Origin: an uncultured Lachnospiraceae bacterium
GTDB lineage: Bacteria; Bacillota; Clostridia; Lachnospirales; Lachnospiraceae
Length of the DNA stretch: 64,000 nucleotides
Reading direction: 5' to 3'
NCBI GenBank assembly: GCA_910576895.1
Contig: CAJTJZ010000004.1
Coordinates: forward strand, 37,487 to 101,486
Shown here: positions 1-9,377 of the stretch, one piece after another
Layout: the number at the start of each line of letters is the position of its first letter
Position numbering within the stretch: position 1 is the first letter of the stretch
Notes under the pieces: generated by a model
The model's database searches: none
Seen by the model: the letters and a program-made list of their open reading frames with translations, nothing else
What the model was told of the DNA's origin: nothing
Made by a program: the position numbers and the translations under genes

Positions 1-114
1 AATAGTGCTATTATTAGTGAACATATTCGCAGAATTAGAGAGAAATGTAGAAAATATAGTGAACAAGAGTTAATAGAAACTGTATGGGGAGTGGGATACC
101 GATGGATTGGATAG
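1..114 (+). CDS. Response regulator, C-terminal end (partial)
   Basis: The frame is open from the window edge and ends at a TAG at 112-114. The 37 visible residues are the recognition helix and C-terminal wing of an OmpR/PhoB winged-helix domain; the ending ETVWGVGYRW is the family hallmark. The receiver domain lies outside the window. The next gene, a histidine kinase, starts inside this one (ATG at 102), the usual translational coupling of a regulator and its sensor. It presumably controls the ABC exporter downstream, which is inference from position. Confidence 0.85.
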   Translation, partial: NSAIISEHIRRIREKCRKYSEQELIETVWGVGYRWIG

Positions 115-1286
115 AAGAATGGATGGAAAAATTAAAGGAAAAAATAAAGCAAGTGCCACTAAGAAATGCTATGGTGATATTTTTTCTTATTGCTTTTATT
201 TTTATTACTATTCTTTATTTTCTAACAGTTCAGACTTGTGATAATTGTATTAATATGCTAAAAAAAATTTATTTTTCCAATGAAGATTATTTTGAAAAGG
301 AAGATATGATTTGTTATATTGAATATGCAGCTACACTAAGACAAAAGGCACAAAATAGAATCTTATTTTTTTACTTTTTAAAACGATATAACTTAATTTT
401 TTATATACCAATAGGAATTTATATAGCATCTTATTTTTACTATAAAGAGAAATTAAAAGAACCACTTCGTTTTTTACATCAGGGAGCAGAACATCTTGCA
501 GAAAATGATCTTGATTTTTCTTTTACTTATAATAGTAAAGATGAAATGGGAGAAATTTGTCAGACATTTGAGAATATGCGTTTTCAACTAGTAGAAAATC
601 AAAAAGAAATATGGGAAATAATTGAAAGTCAAAGACAATGTAATGCTATGTTTGCACATGATCTTAGAACACCGTTGACAGTAATGCATGGTTATCTTGA
701 TATGCTTAAAAAATATCATGTGAATCTATCAGAAGAAAAATTAGTGGAAATTCTTAAGATACTGACAAGACAAGTAGAACGTATGGAACAGTTTTCAGAT
801 ACTATGAAAGAACTGCATGGTATGGAGGACTTAATCGTAAGAAAAAAAAGTGCTAATTTGCAGGAACTTTGTCAGAAAATAGAAGAAAATATAAAGGGAC
901 TAAGTGGAAAGATTCCGATTATGTTTGAGGTTTTGTTTTCGGCAGAGCCTTTTTTTTGCAATTTTGATGAAGCAAGTATTCTTGAAGTATTGGATAATAT
1001 GATAGGAAATGCATTAAGATATGCAAAAACAAGAATTGAGGTTAAAGTTGATTTAGAACATGATATGTTTCTTCTTTATGTTAAAGATGATGGATGTGGA
1101 TTTTCAAAAGAGGATAAAAAAAATGCTTTTCAACCTTATTATTCAGGAGAAGGTAAAGAACATGGTCATTTTGGACTTGGACTTACTATTGCAAATCAAT
1201 TATGTCATAAACATGGAGGAAAACTTGAAATTACAAATAGTATTTATGGAGGAGCGATTGTTTGTGCTATGTTTTCTATTATATAG
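102..1286 (+). CDS. Sensor histidine kinase
   Basis: Membrane sensor kinase of 394 residues. Two membrane helices (about 24-41 and 98-114) flank a short extracytoplasmic loop with a CDNC pair. A HAMP linker follows, then the phospho-acceptor His near residue 186 in FAHDLRTPLTV, an N-box (NMIGNALRYA), G1 (DDGCGFS) and G2 (GLGLTIA), so the kinase looks intact. An ATG at 84 is also in frame. I prefer 102 because a GGGGAGTGGG stretch sits at the right distance upstream. The gene overlaps the end of the preceding response regulator. A two-permease ABC exporter follows after 147 bp, an arrangement typical of peptide-antibiotic or lantibiotic immunity loci; the ligand cannot be read from the sequence. 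Confidence 0.88.
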   Translation: MDWIEEWMEKLKEKIKQVPLRNAMVIFFLIAFIFITILYFLTVQTCDNCINMLKKIYFSNEDYFEKEDMICYIEYAATLRQKAQNRILFFYFLKRYNLIFYIPIGIYIASYFYYKEKLKEPLRFLHQGAEHLAENDLDFSFTYNSKDEMGEICQTFENMRFQLVENQKEIWEIIESQRQCNAMFAHDLRTPLTVMHGYLDMLKKYHVNLSEEKLVEILKILTRQVERMEQFSDTMKELHGMEDLIVRKKSANLQELCQKIEENIKGLSGKIPIMFEVLFSAEPFFCNFDEASILEVLDNMIGNALRYAKTRIEVKVDLEHDMFLLYVKDDGCGFSKEDKKNAFQPYYSGEGKEHGHFGLGLTIANQLCHKHGGKLEITNSIYGGAIVCAMFSII

Positions 1287-1433
1287 AACAGTAGAGAAAA
1301 TGACAGAAAAATGGGTTATTATGCATAAATAATATTTTAAAAAAATATAGGAAAAAAATAGAGATTTCTATGCTATGCTTTGAAATAGAAAAAAACAAGA
1401 AATAAAAGTATTTCTGGAGAAAGGAGCATAGAA

Positions 1434-2354
1434 ATGGAAAATGAAATTGTATTAAAAAATATTCAAAAATACTATGGGAAAAAACAGGCATTAAAAAATA
1501 TTAGCTTAACAATTCATCAGGGGATGTTTGGGCTGCTTGGAAGAAATGGTGCAGGAAAAACAACATTAATGAAAGTAATTTCAACATTATTGCCTGCAAA
1601 TGGCGGTACAGCAAGTATTTGTGGCTTGTCTTTAAAGGAGAGAGCAAAAATCAGAGAAATGATTGGATATTTGCCGCAGGATTTTTCTATGTATGGAAAT
1701 ATGAAAGTTTATGAAGCAATGGATTATCTTGGTGTATTGTCTGGGTTAGATAAAAAGACAAGAAAACAAAGAATAAAAGAACTTTTAGAACGAGTAAATC
1801 TTCAGGAAAATTATACAACAAAAGTAAAAGCAATGTCAGGAGGAATGAAACGCAGGCTTGGGATTGCACAGGCAGTTTTACATAATCCTAAAGTTTTAAT
1901 TGTAGATGAACCAACAGCAGGACTTGATCCCGAAGAACGAGTGCGTTTTCGTAACCTATTATGTGAAATTGCAGAGGATAGAATTGTGATTTTATCAACA
2001 CATATTGTAGGAGATATTGAAGCAACTTGTGAAGATATTGCTATTATGAATCAAGGAGAGATTATTTATCAGGGAACAGTAGAAAATTTATTAGAGCAGG
2101 CTAAGGATCATTTATATTTTGTGGAAGTTTCTAAAATAGAACTAAAAGAGATAAAAGAACGATTTCTAGTAACAGGAATGCTAACAAAAGGTACAAGAAC
2201 AGAAGTGCGTTTTATTTCAAAAGATGGGAAAAATCTTCCAGAAAATGCTGTTTTACTTGAGCCAAATGTAGAAGATGCTTATATGTATTTAATGGCATCT
2301 ATGGGAAATGAACAAGATACTTTGGAACTTTTAGAGAAAGAAGGTGCAAAATAA
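1434..2354 (+). CDS. ABC transporter ATP-binding protein (CcmA/NatA type)
   Basis: ATPase of an ABC-2 type exporter, 306 residues. Walker A is GRNGAGKT (about 35-42), the Q-loop is YLPQDFSMY, the signature is SGGMKRR and Walker B is VLIVDEPTAGLDP, followed by the switch His in STH. The last 80 or so residues are the extension common in this subfamily. A strong AGAAAGGAG lies 8 bases before the ATG. The stop overlaps the start of the first permease (TAATG), so the two are translationally coupled. It should power export or expulsion of a substrate sensed by the upstream two-component system. This is inferred from gene order. Confidence 0.92.
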   Translation: MENEIVLKNIQKYYGKKQALKNISLTIHQGMFGLLGRNGAGKTTLMKVISTLLPANGGTASICGLSLKERAKIREMIGYLPQDFSMYGNMKVYEAMDYLGVLSGLDKKTRKQRIKELLERVNLQENYTTKVKAMSGGMKRRLGIAQAVLHNPKVLIVDEPTAGLDPEERVRFRNLLCEIAEDRIVILSTHIVGDIEATCEDIAIMNQGEIIYQGTVENLLEQAKDHLYFVEVSKIELKEIKERFLVTGMLTKGTRTEVRFISKDGKNLPENAVLLEPNVEDAYMYLMASMGNEQDTLELLEKEGAK

Positions 2355-3604
2355 TGGGAACTCTTTTTTTAAAAGAATGTAAAATACATATAAAGTCATT
2401 GCTTTTTCTTGTTTATATTTTTTTATTTTCGCTGTTTTTTTTAACTCAATTTTGGGATTTTCCTGTGGTGGTAAAGCCAAAAGAAAATGCAAATGGGTAT
2501 GGCTGGACAACTTCAAGTGATCCAAAAATTATTATGAATAAAACAATTGACACATTATTAGGGGAATTTAATAATAATAGATATAGAACTTATCCAATAG
2601 GATTTTATAAAGAAGTAAAATTAAATGAAAAGAAGGCAAATCAGGTAATTGAGATCATAGAAGAAATTATTGGGCTTCCAATAGAAGAAGTAGAAACATT
2701 ATATTTGGATTATTGGAACAAAGCACCAAAATTAACAGGGGATTCTGAATTTGATATGGCAAATTTTCAAAAATATGAACGAGAACATCCTTTTGAAATG
2801 CCACTTGCAGAAAATATGACATATGAAAAATTTGCAGATTCTTTAATGAAAGTGGATAAAATTTTAGGAGGCGGAAGCTACTATCATAAAGATAACTTGC
2901 AAAAAAATGCTTATATTCCAATGACATATGAACAGGCTTTGGAAGAATATGAATCTATTATAAGAGATGATAAAGTCATTGGAGCTTATGCAAGACTTTT
3001 TTGTGATTATATGGGATTAATGCTTGGAATACTTCCTGTATTTTTAGCAGTTTCCAGAGAACTAAGAGATAAAAAATCAAAAGCAGCACTTGTGATTTAT
3101 TCTAAAAAATATTCTTCCTTGAAAATTGTATTTGCAAGATATAGTGCTATTTTTGTAGTTTCTCTGCTTCCTGTTGTTATCTTTGCAATTATTTTACTTG
3201 GCTATATAGGGCTTCAAGCAGATGCCATTGGAGTATCTCTTGATATTTTATTATATTTTTCTTATTTGGGAAGCTGGCTCATTCCGACAGCAGGGTTTAC
3301 TATATCACTTGGAATGTTTTGCAGTGTTTTCACAGGAAATATTTTAGGAATTTTAGTACAGGCAATTATTTGGATTATTGCTATTTTTTCAGGAAATATT
3401 GAGGGGCAGGCAGGTTTTAATTTTATTCCAAGATTTAATTGTTTTGGCTCTTATTCATCTTTTAAAACTATATATGAAAGTTTTGTAACTAATAGAATTT
3501 TTTATGTTATTGTAAGCCTTGTATTATTTTTTATAACAGTGATTGTATTTGAACAAAAAAGGAAAGGTGGCTTGGAATTTCATGGAAATTTATCTTCAAA
3601 TTGA
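2354..3604 (+). CDS. ABC-2 type permease, first subunit
   Basis: Membrane subunit of 416 residues. One helix lies at about 12-32, followed by a roughly 180-residue hydrophilic extracytoplasmic domain. About five further helices follow from residue 220 to the C-terminus, the ABC-2 layout with a large first loop. Its start overlaps the ATPase stop by one base. The following permease begins inside its last 23 bases, so ATPase and both permeases form one unit. I see no motif that names the substrate; similar two-permease exporters serve in bacitracin or lantibiotic self-protection. Confidence 0.85.
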   Translation: MGTLFLKECKIHIKSLLFLVYIFLFSLFFLTQFWDFPVVVKPKENANGYGWTTSSDPKIIMNKTIDTLLGEFNNNRYRTYPIGFYKEVKLNEKKANQVIEIIEEIIGLPIEEVETLYLDYWNKAPKLTGDSEFDMANFQKYEREHPFEMPLAENMTYEKFADSLMKVDKILGGGSYYHKDNLQKNAYIPMTYEQALEEYESIIRDDKVIGAYARLFCDYMGLMLGILPVFLAVSRELRDKKSKAALVIYSKKYSSLKIVFARYSAIFVVSLLPVVIFAIILLGYIGLQADAIGVSLDILLYFSYLGSWLIPTAGFTISLGMFCSVFTGNILGILVQAIIWIIAIFSGNIEGQAGFNFIPRFNCFGSYSSFKTIYESFVTNRIFYVIVSLVLFFITVIVFEQKRKGGLEFHGNLSSN

Positions 3605-4223
3605 AAAAGTGTATTTTAAGCATCATTTTTGTATTCATGTAATGATTGCCTTTCTGCTTTGTTTCCTGTCACCTTTTGTAATAGGAGTAGAAAATCTGGA
3701 TAAATATCAAACAGCGAAGGTACTGGAAATGTTTTTTAGTTTGATGGGAATTATATTACTGATTCCTGTATTTTTACCAGATTTTGATCTTAGTATTCGA
3801 GAACTTTTGGAATCAAAAAAAGTTCCTTTATGGCTTTTGCGGGTATTAAGACTTTTACAATCTATTTTTATTTTACTTATTTTGTTGTTTATTTATTTAC
3901 TTTTTTTAAAACAAAATCAATGTGAGTTCCCTTTTTGGAGCTATTTTCTTGGAACAATTGCTGATTGCTTTTTTTTAGGTGGAATGGGACTTGTCATTTA
4001 TAGTATTACAGATTATGTTACCATAGCATATCTTGTTCCTTTCTTTTATTTTATTGCTAATATTTCAGGAGGAAAGTATTTATGGAAGTTTTATCTTTTT
4101 TCTATGATGGAAGGAAGCTTTGAAGAAAACTGGTATCTCCTGACTTTGGCAGGGATTTTCTTTTTTATTGCAATGGGATATAATGTATGGAGAAAATCAG
4201 ATATATTCATGCAAATAAAATAA
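3582..4223 (+). CDS. ABC-2 type permease, second subunit
   Basis: About 213 residues and six hydrophobic segments, with hardly any soluble loop; a partner for the preceding permease. An upstream in-frame ATG at 3543 would add 13 charged residues inside the previous gene. The ATG at 3582, preceded by AAAGGTGG, is more likely and gives a protein starting MEIYLQIEKVYFKHHF, with a short cytoplasmic amphipathic start. The operon ends with a good intrinsic terminator 14 bases downstream. Family assignment rests on hydrophobicity and position rather than on a diagnostic motif. Confidence 0.75.
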   Translation: MEIYLQIEKVYFKHHFCIHVMIAFLLCFLSPFVIGVENLDKYQTAKVLEMFFSLMGIILLIPVFLPDFDLSIRELLESKKVPLWLLRVLRLLQSIFILLILLFIYLLFLKQNQCEFPFWSYFLGTIADCFFLGGMGLVIYSITDYVTIAYLVPFFYFIANISGGKYLWKFYLFSMMEGSFEENWYLLTLAGIFFFIAMGYNVWRKSDIFMQIK

Positions 4224-4236
4224 ATTTATATATAGG

Positions 4237-4268
4237 CTGCTTCTTAAATATTAGGAAGCAGTTTTTTT
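4237..4268 (+). terminator. Rho-independent terminator of the first ABC operon
   Basis: An 11-bp stem (4237-4247 with 4251-4261, CTGCTTC...GAAGCAG, one G-U pair) with a 3-base loop is followed by seven T residues. It ends the kinase/ABC operon. Confidence 0.88.
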
Positions 4269-4293
4269 AATCTAAATATTTGAAAAAACTTTG

Positions 4294-4322
4294 TTTACAG
4301 TAAGAAAACAATATGTTAAAAT
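4294..4322 (+). promoter_or_regulatory. Promoter of the FIST operon
   Basis: TTTACA (4294-4299), 17-bp spacer, TAAAAT (4317-4322) with a TGT just upstream of the -10. It lies about 105 bp before the FIST gene and looks like a housekeeping sigma-A promoter rather than a sigma-28 motility promoter. Confidence 0.5.
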
Positions 4323-4426
4323 ATTGAAAAAAATAGGAAAATTGACTCATATAAATTTAGACTAATAATTTATGATACGAAAAAATAATATTCTGCTTGT
4401 AATAAGCAAAAGAAAGGAAACAGTAT

Positions 4427-5482
4427 ATGGAACAATTTATGGGAACAAGTGCTTGTGGAAATTTAATGGAGGCGGTAAAAGGGCTACAAAATCCAAAGCT
4501 AATTCTCCTATTTTCTAATGTATCTACATTTGCAAATCATGTAAAGGAATTGGAAAAATTATATCCTAATGTGCCAAGTATTGGTTGTACAGGAAATAGT
4601 TATGTAAAAACACAAGTGATTGAAAACGGTTGTAGTGTGATTGCATTTACAGGAGAAATAAAGGTAAAAACAAATGTCTTAACAGATGTAGATAGAATAC
4701 CAATATTAAGAATGCGTTATCTGGAAGAAGGACTTATGGAAATTGGGGCAAATCAAGAAGATACTGTTTGTATTGATTTTTGTACAGGAAATGATAGTTG
4801 TGTGGTAACAACGCTAAATATGTCTTTACGGAAACGTAATATTTCTTTAGTTGGTGGAACGGGTTGGAGTACCGAAGTTTCTGTCAATGGAAAGCTCTAT
4901 GAAAATGCCTGTGTTTATGCACTTGTAAAAAATTTGCATGGGAAAATTAAAACCTATAAAGAAAATATTTATCATCCAACAAGTTTTCGTTATCTTGCAA
5001 CAAAGACAGATCCAAAAGCACATAAAATTATTACATTGAATGGAAGACCAGCAGCCGATGTTTATTGTGAAGCATTGAAAATTCCAGCATCAAAAATAGA
5101 AACACAAACATATGAAAATCCATTTGGACGCTATATTGGTTCGAGTATTTATATTATCTCAATTAAAGAAAAACAAGAAAATGGTATTGTTTGTTTTAAG
5201 CAGGTAAATGAAATGGACATTCTTACTATTTTGGAGTTAAGCGATATTCGTCAAGTAGTTCAGAATACAATGACACAAATTCAGCGAGATTTTCATCATA
5301 TTTCAGGAATTTTGTCTATTAATTGTCTATTCCGTTATAACTTATTTAGTGAACGGGGATTTTTTGATACTTATTTAAGTTGGATGGGCAGTTTAGCAAA
5401 TCATGCAGGATTTATTGGTATGGGTGAACACTATAATGCACAACATATTAATCAGTCTATGTCTTGTCTTGTATTTGAATAA
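4427..5482 (+). CDS. FIST-domain sensory protein
   Basis: A 351-residue soluble protein with a FIST N-terminal domain (about 15-215: LILLFSNVSTF, the GCTGNSY segment, later GGTGWSTEVSVNG) and a FIST C domain (about 215-345, ending in GFIGMGEHYNAQHINQSMSCLVFE). FIST domains are believed to bind small ligands, possibly amino acids, and are found fused or next to signalling modules. No transmembrane segment or output domain is present, so it probably signals through the soluble chemoreceptor encoded 18 bp downstream. Start is ATG after GAAAGGAAACAGTAT. The operon continues into a G1P-dehydrogenase-like enzyme. Family identity is clear; ligand and output are inference. Confidence 0.85.
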   Translation: MEQFMGTSACGNLMEAVKGLQNPKLILLFSNVSTFANHVKELEKLYPNVPSIGCTGNSYVKTQVIENGCSVIAFTGEIKVKTNVLTDVDRIPILRMRYLEEGLMEIGANQEDTVCIDFCTGNDSCVVTTLNMSLRKRNISLVGGTGWSTEVSVNGKLYENACVYALVKNLHGKIKTYKENIYHPTSFRYLATKTDPKAHKIITLNGRPAADVYCEALKIPASKIETQTYENPFGRYIGSSIYIISIKEKQENGIVCFKQVNEMDILTILELSDIRQVVQNTMTQIQRDFHHISGILSINCLFRYNLFSERGFFDTYLSWMGSLANHAGFIGMGEHYNAQHINQSMSCLVFE

Positions 5483-5500
5483 AAAGAAAGGGGAAAGAGC

Positions 5501-6430
5501 GTGTTTTATAAAAAAAAGAAAAAAGAGGATATAGATATTCAGTATACATCTGTTTTTGCAGCAGAATATTTAGATACACGATATAAAGAACTAACACAAG
5601 AGGAGCTTAAAACAACACAAAATATACAAAATATTACAAAAACAGTGCAATCTGTTATGGATGAACTTTCTACGTTGACAGATGAGATGGATGCTTTTCG
5701 GAGTATTTTTTCTAATATTCAAATGACAGTTAATGAATTAACAATTGTAAAACAGGGAATTACTTGTTCTGTAGATGAAGCAGAGGAACAAGTAAAAGTA
5801 CTGGAAGATAGTTCTGATAATGTAGATCGAAAATTTCAAAATATGGGGGATACATTTCTTGGGTTACAAGGTGCTGTACAGGAAATTCAAAAAAGTGCTT
5901 TAGGTATTGTGAATATTGCTAATCAAACAAGTCTTTTATCTATGAATGCCTCCATTGAAGCTGCTCATGCAGGAGAGTTTGGAAAAGGTTTTGCTGTTGT
6001 GGCAAAAGATGTAAAAATGCTTTCTGAGAAAATTAAAGAATTAGTAGAAGATGTTGATCATGGTATTCAAAAGGTATTACTTGGCATGGAATCGTTAAAT
6101 GAATCTATTGTAGATTCGCAGTCTGCTTTAAAGAAAAGTATAGAACAAATGGAAAAGACACATGGAATTTTTGATAAAATTAAACTAGAGGCAGGAAAAA
6201 CAGAAGTGACACAGGAAAATATTACACAAGCGGTAGAAACTTCTGCTAAAAGTGTAAAGCAACTTGGTAATTATGTTGCTATCTCAAAGAAAAATTATGA
6301 GCAAGTAGTAGAAGCTATTCATTATATCAATGATCATGAAACAAATAAGGGATTTATTTTTGAAGATATTGATAATATATTACAACAGATTTTAATTTTA
6401 ATGAAGGAAAGGAAAGAAAAGGAGAGTTAA
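5501..6430 (+). CDS. Soluble methyl-accepting chemotaxis-type signalling protein
   Basis: 309 residues beginning with a GTG after AGAAAGGGGAAAGAGC. No signal peptide or membrane helix is present, only a long coiled coil with the MCP hairpin tip at about 143-180 (IANQTSLLSMNASIEAAHAGEFGKGFAVVA split over the turn). The tip is well conserved, but AARAGE of typical receptors is AAHAGE here, and the coil is short, so normal CheW/CheA docking is plausible but not certain. The absence of its own sensor domain fits receiving input from the FIST protein upstream. The G1P-dehydrogenase gene follows after 5 bp. Confidence 0.88.
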   Translation: MFYKKKKKEDIDIQYTSVFAAEYLDTRYKELTQEELKTTQNIQNITKTVQSVMDELSTLTDEMDAFRSIFSNIQMTVNELTIVKQGITCSVDEAEEQVKVLEDSSDNVDRKFQNMGDTFLGLQGAVQEIQKSALGIVNIANQTSLLSMNASIEAAHAGEFGKGFAVVAKDVKMLSEKIKELVEDVDHGIQKVLLGMESLNESIVDSQSALKKSIEQMEKTHGIFDKIKLEAGKTEVTQENITQAVETSAKSVKQLGNYVAISKKNYEQVVEAIHYINDHETNKGFIFEDIDNILQQILILMKERKEKES

Positions 6431-6435
6431 GCTTT

Positions 6436-7521
6436 ATGAATCGTTTTAATCTGCCATATAATTTGATTATGGAAGAAGGTGTTTTTGAACGTGTAGATGA
6501 GGTAATGGCAGACTGTGTTCCGGGAATTGAAAAGAAAAAAGTAGTAATCGTAACAGAGTCTATGTTATTGGAAATTTTTAGCCATTGTCTGGCAGAAATT
6601 CAAAGGGATTTTAAGGAAAGTGAAATTTATCTTGTAGAACAAGGTTCTTTTGATACGGCAGTAACACTTGCAAAATATATTTGTATGAATGAAATTACTG
6701 TGGTGATTGGATTTGGTGGCGGAAAGGTACTAGATATTGCAAAATATGCAGCATTTATAAGTAAAGCAATGTATCTTTGCCTGCCAACAACACTTAGTAA
6801 TGATAGTCTTGCTTCTCCGGTGGCAGTACTTGGAACGCAGGGTGATAATCGTCAGACATTTGGTTGTAAAATACCTTCTGGAATTATAGTGGATCTTGAT
6901 GTTATTATGACAACACCAGAAATTCAGTTAAAGTCAGGAATTGGAGATACTATTAGTAAGTATACAGCATTATATGACTGGAAATTAGATGCAAAACATC
7001 ATGGAAAAAGCGTGAATGATTTTGCTTATATGATTTCAGATGTAGCACTTACTTCACTTTGCTATCATGAAGAAAAATCATTAAAGAGTAAGAGTTTTTT
7101 AAAAGTTTTAACGCAAGCACTTGTTATGGGAGGACTTGCTATGGAAATTTCAGGAAGCTCCAGACCAAGCAGCGGTTCGGAACATTTATTTTGTCATTCT
7201 TTAGAAGAAAATTATAAAGAAATTCATATTATGCATGGTATGGCAGTTGCTATGGGTACGATTCCAGCAGCAGTTTTTCAAAAAAGAAAACATACAGAGA
7301 AATTGATTCATTTAATGAAAACACATAAGATGGATATTAATCCAAAAAGTTATGACATTACAAAAGAAATCTTTATTGGGGCATGGCAAAAAGCAAAAGA
7401 AACAAGAAGGGAACGATATACTATTTTAAATGAAACAGATTTATCACAGGAACGTCTTGGAATGATTTATGATAAAATGGTGGAAGGAAATTATTCACAA
7501 TTATTAGATTATGATTGTTAA
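6436..7521 (+). CDS. sn-Glycerol-1-phosphate dehydrogenase-like (iron-containing alcohol dehydrogenase superfamily)
   Basis: 361 residues. A nucleotide-binding GFGGGKVLDIAKYAA motif lies near residue 95, the dehydrogenase signature LPTTLSNDSLASPVAV follows, and metal ligands are visible in GIGDTISK (Asp), SGSEHLFCHSLEE (His) and MHGMAVAMG (His). This pattern is that of the EgsA/AraM group, which reduces dihydroxyacetone phosphate to glycerol-1-phosphate, rather than classic butanol dehydrogenases. It is the last gene of the FIST/chemoreceptor operon, only 5 bp after the receptor gene. How a metabolic enzyme ties to a sensory pair is unknown: it could make or remove the sensed compound. Substrate is inferred from family. 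Confidence 0.8.
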   Translation: MNRFNLPYNLIMEEGVFERVDEVMADCVPGIEKKKVVIVTESMLLEIFSHCLAEIQRDFKESEIYLVEQGSFDTAVTLAKYICMNEITVVIGFGGGKVLDIAKYAAFISKAMYLCLPTTLSNDSLASPVAVLGTQGDNRQTFGCKIPSGIIVDLDVIMTTPEIQLKSGIGDTISKYTALYDWKLDAKHHGKSVNDFAYMISDVALTSLCYHEEKSLKSKSFLKVLTQALVMGGLAMEISGSSRPSSGSEHLFCHSLEENYKEIHIMHGMAVAMGTIPAAVFQKRKHTEKLIHLMKTHKMDINPKSYDITKEIFIGAWQKAKETRRERYTILNETDLSQERLGMIYDKMVEGNYSQLLDYDC

Positions 7522-7558
7522 TTATTGTGGATAACTTCCTTAATGATTATTATATTGT

Positions 7559-8089
7559 TTATAAAAGACATTCTAATTGACAGTCATAAGGTTCTGCTTC
7601 TATATGCTTTTGATCATATATCTCTGCCTCTTTACATCCCATAGCTTTATAAAAGGCTTGACTTTCTACAGCGGAATGGGCAGAGATATATAATTTTTTT
7701 GCTCCTTTTTTTTTCGCCCATTCTTTTGCTGCAAGAAAAAGAGCTTTTCCAATACCATGTCCACGCATATCAAGGGATACATGAATACTTGATAAATCTA
7801 GGTATTTTTGTTCTCCAAAAAGAAAATTAGGTTCTACAGAAACAAAACCTTTTAAGTTATTGTGATAAAAAGCAGCATAAAGAAAACCACCTGTATCATA
7901 AGTATGTTCTAAACAGGAAATTAATTTTTTATAATCATCTTCTGTCCAATCATCAATAAAGGGATCTTTTTTTATAATCCATTTATTATTTTCTTTCCGC
8001 CAACAGTTTACTACTTCTTGGCGGCGGATAAAATGTTGAAATAATTCTGGACATAGTTCTTTTCTTGTTAAGTTTTTATATTGAATCAT
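7559..8089 (-). CDS. GNAT family N-acetyltransferase
   Basis: About 176 residues with the acetyl-CoA motif A sequence DMRGHGIGKALFLAAKEWAKKKGAKKLYISAHSAVESQAFYKAMGC (split here only for description: V-x-x-x-xRGxGIGxAL, then the terminal YKAMGC strand). It transfers acetyl from acetyl-CoA to an unknown amine. An in-frame ATG at 8101 lacks a ribosome binding site, while the ATG at 8089 has GAGG six bases upstream, so the shorter form is preferred. It lies convergent to the G1P-dehydrogenase gene with 37 bp between them, and 36 bp downstream of the aldo/keto reductase on the same strand, so the two may be co-transcribed. Confidence 0.85.
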   Translation of the reverse strand: MIQYKNLTRKELCPELFQHFIRRQEVVNCWRKENNKWIIKKDPFIDDWTEDDYKKLISCLEHTYDTGGFLYAAFYHNNLKGFVSVEPNFLFGEQKYLDLSSIHVSLDMRGHGIGKALFLAAKEWAKKKGAKKLYISAHSAVESQAFYKAMGCKEAEIYDQKHIEAEPYDCQLECLL

Positions 8090-8125
8090 GGTATGCCTCA
8101 TATTAATTTTTTGACATTTTTTATG

Positions 8126-9250
8126 TTATGCTTCCTTTAATTTTTCTGAGATTTCCTTCATTGTTTTACTAATTTCAATATGTTGTGGGCAGACTTTTTC
8201 ACATTTATGGCAGGATTTACAAGCATCAGCTCGTACAGAAAATGTTTCATATAATGTTTGTGCTTGTTTTTTTCCTTTAGAAACAGTGGTATTATATGCT
8301 TCAAAAATTCCGGGAATATCAAGTCCTGCTGGGCATGGCAGACAATAACGACATTTTGTGCAAGAAACAAGTGCCATAGTGTCAAAAATCTGTTTTGCTC
8401 TAGCAAACATTTCTAGTTCTTTTTCTGAAAGCATATCAATATTTGCTTTGGAAGCGTAAGTAATATTTTGCTTGGTTTGTTCAAAGCTGCTCATTCCACT
8501 AAGCAAAAGACTGACTTCTGGGCGATTCCAGAGAAAGTCAAGAGCCCATTCCACCTGTGATTTTTCAGAAGAGAGTTCTTTTCTTACATTGTCAGGAAGA
8601 TTAGCAAGTTTGCCTCCAAGTAAGGGTTCCATAATAATAACAGCAAGTCCTTTGCTGGCAGCATATTCTAACCCTTCTAGTTTTGCTTGATGATTAATAT
8701 CAATATAATTCATCTGAATTTGACAAAAATCCCAAAGATTCCAGCCATCTACAATTTTATGAAAAGCTTCGTTATTATCATGAAAAGAAAATCCCATATA
8801 GCGAATTTTACCAGATTCTTTTGCCTTTTGAAGCTTAGAAAGAAGATCATATTTTAAAACTGTATTATCAAAACGTTGTCCATCTAATGCATGAAGAAGA
8901 TAAAAATCAATATGATCGGTTTGTAATTTTTTTAATTGTTCTTCTAAAATGTTGTCAAAATCTTTTGCCGATTGAATTTGCCAAACAGGTGATTTTGTAG
9001 CAAGAAATGTTTTTTCTCTATAACCATCTTGTAGAGCCTTGCCAACAAGAGCTTCACTTTCTCCATTATGATAAGGATAGGCAGTATCAATATAATTTAC
9101 TCCTTGATCAATTGCATAGCGGATTATGCGAATAGCTTCTGGTTCATCAATTCTAGTTTTTCCATTGTTTTCAACTACAGGAAGCCGCATAGCACCAAAA
9201 CCGAGGGCAGAAACTTTTTCACCAGTTTTTCCAAAAGTCCTATAATTCAT
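8126..9250 (-). CDS. Aldo/keto reductase with C-terminal 4Fe-4S ferredoxin domain
   Basis: 374 residues. An AKR barrel occupies about 1-280 with the catalytic tetrad visible: Asp/Tyr in DTAYPYHNGESE, Lys in ATKSP and His in YLLHALDG. The C-terminus carries two cysteine clusters, CTKCRYCLPCP and CKSCHKCEKVCP, which match a bacterial ferredoxin-like 4Fe-4S region. This domain pair is common in anaerobic Firmicutes; the substrate is unknown. The ATG is preceded by TGGAGG. An acetyltransferase gene follows on the same strand. Reduction would be NAD(P)H- or ferredoxin-linked, by family analogy. Confidence 0.92.
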   Translation of the reverse strand: MNYRTFGKTGEKVSALGFGAMRLPVVENNGKTRIDEPEAIRIIRYAIDQGVNYIDTAYPYHNGESEALVGKALQDGYREKTFLATKSPVWQIQSAKDFDNILEEQLKKLQTDHIDFYLLHALDGQRFDNTVLKYDLLSKLQKAKESGKIRYMGFSFHDNNEAFHKIVDGWNLWDFCQIQMNYIDINHQAKLEGLEYAASKGLAVIIMEPLLGGKLANLPDNVRKELSSEKSQVEWALDFLWNRPEVSLLLSGMSSFEQTKQNITYASKANIDMLSEKELEMFARAKQIFDTMALVSCTKCRYCLPCPAGLDIPGIFEAYNTTVSKGKKQAQTLYETFSVRADACKSCHKCEKVCPQHIEISKTMKEISEKLKEA

Positions 9251-9377
9251 AAAATACCTCCATTTATAATATAGTTGCAGTAAATTTTTTTAAAAAGAAA
9301 GTAAGGTTATTATAGCAATATGATTTGAAAATAGCAATAAAAAATAAGATAAAATGATATTAGTTTTAAAATAGGTA

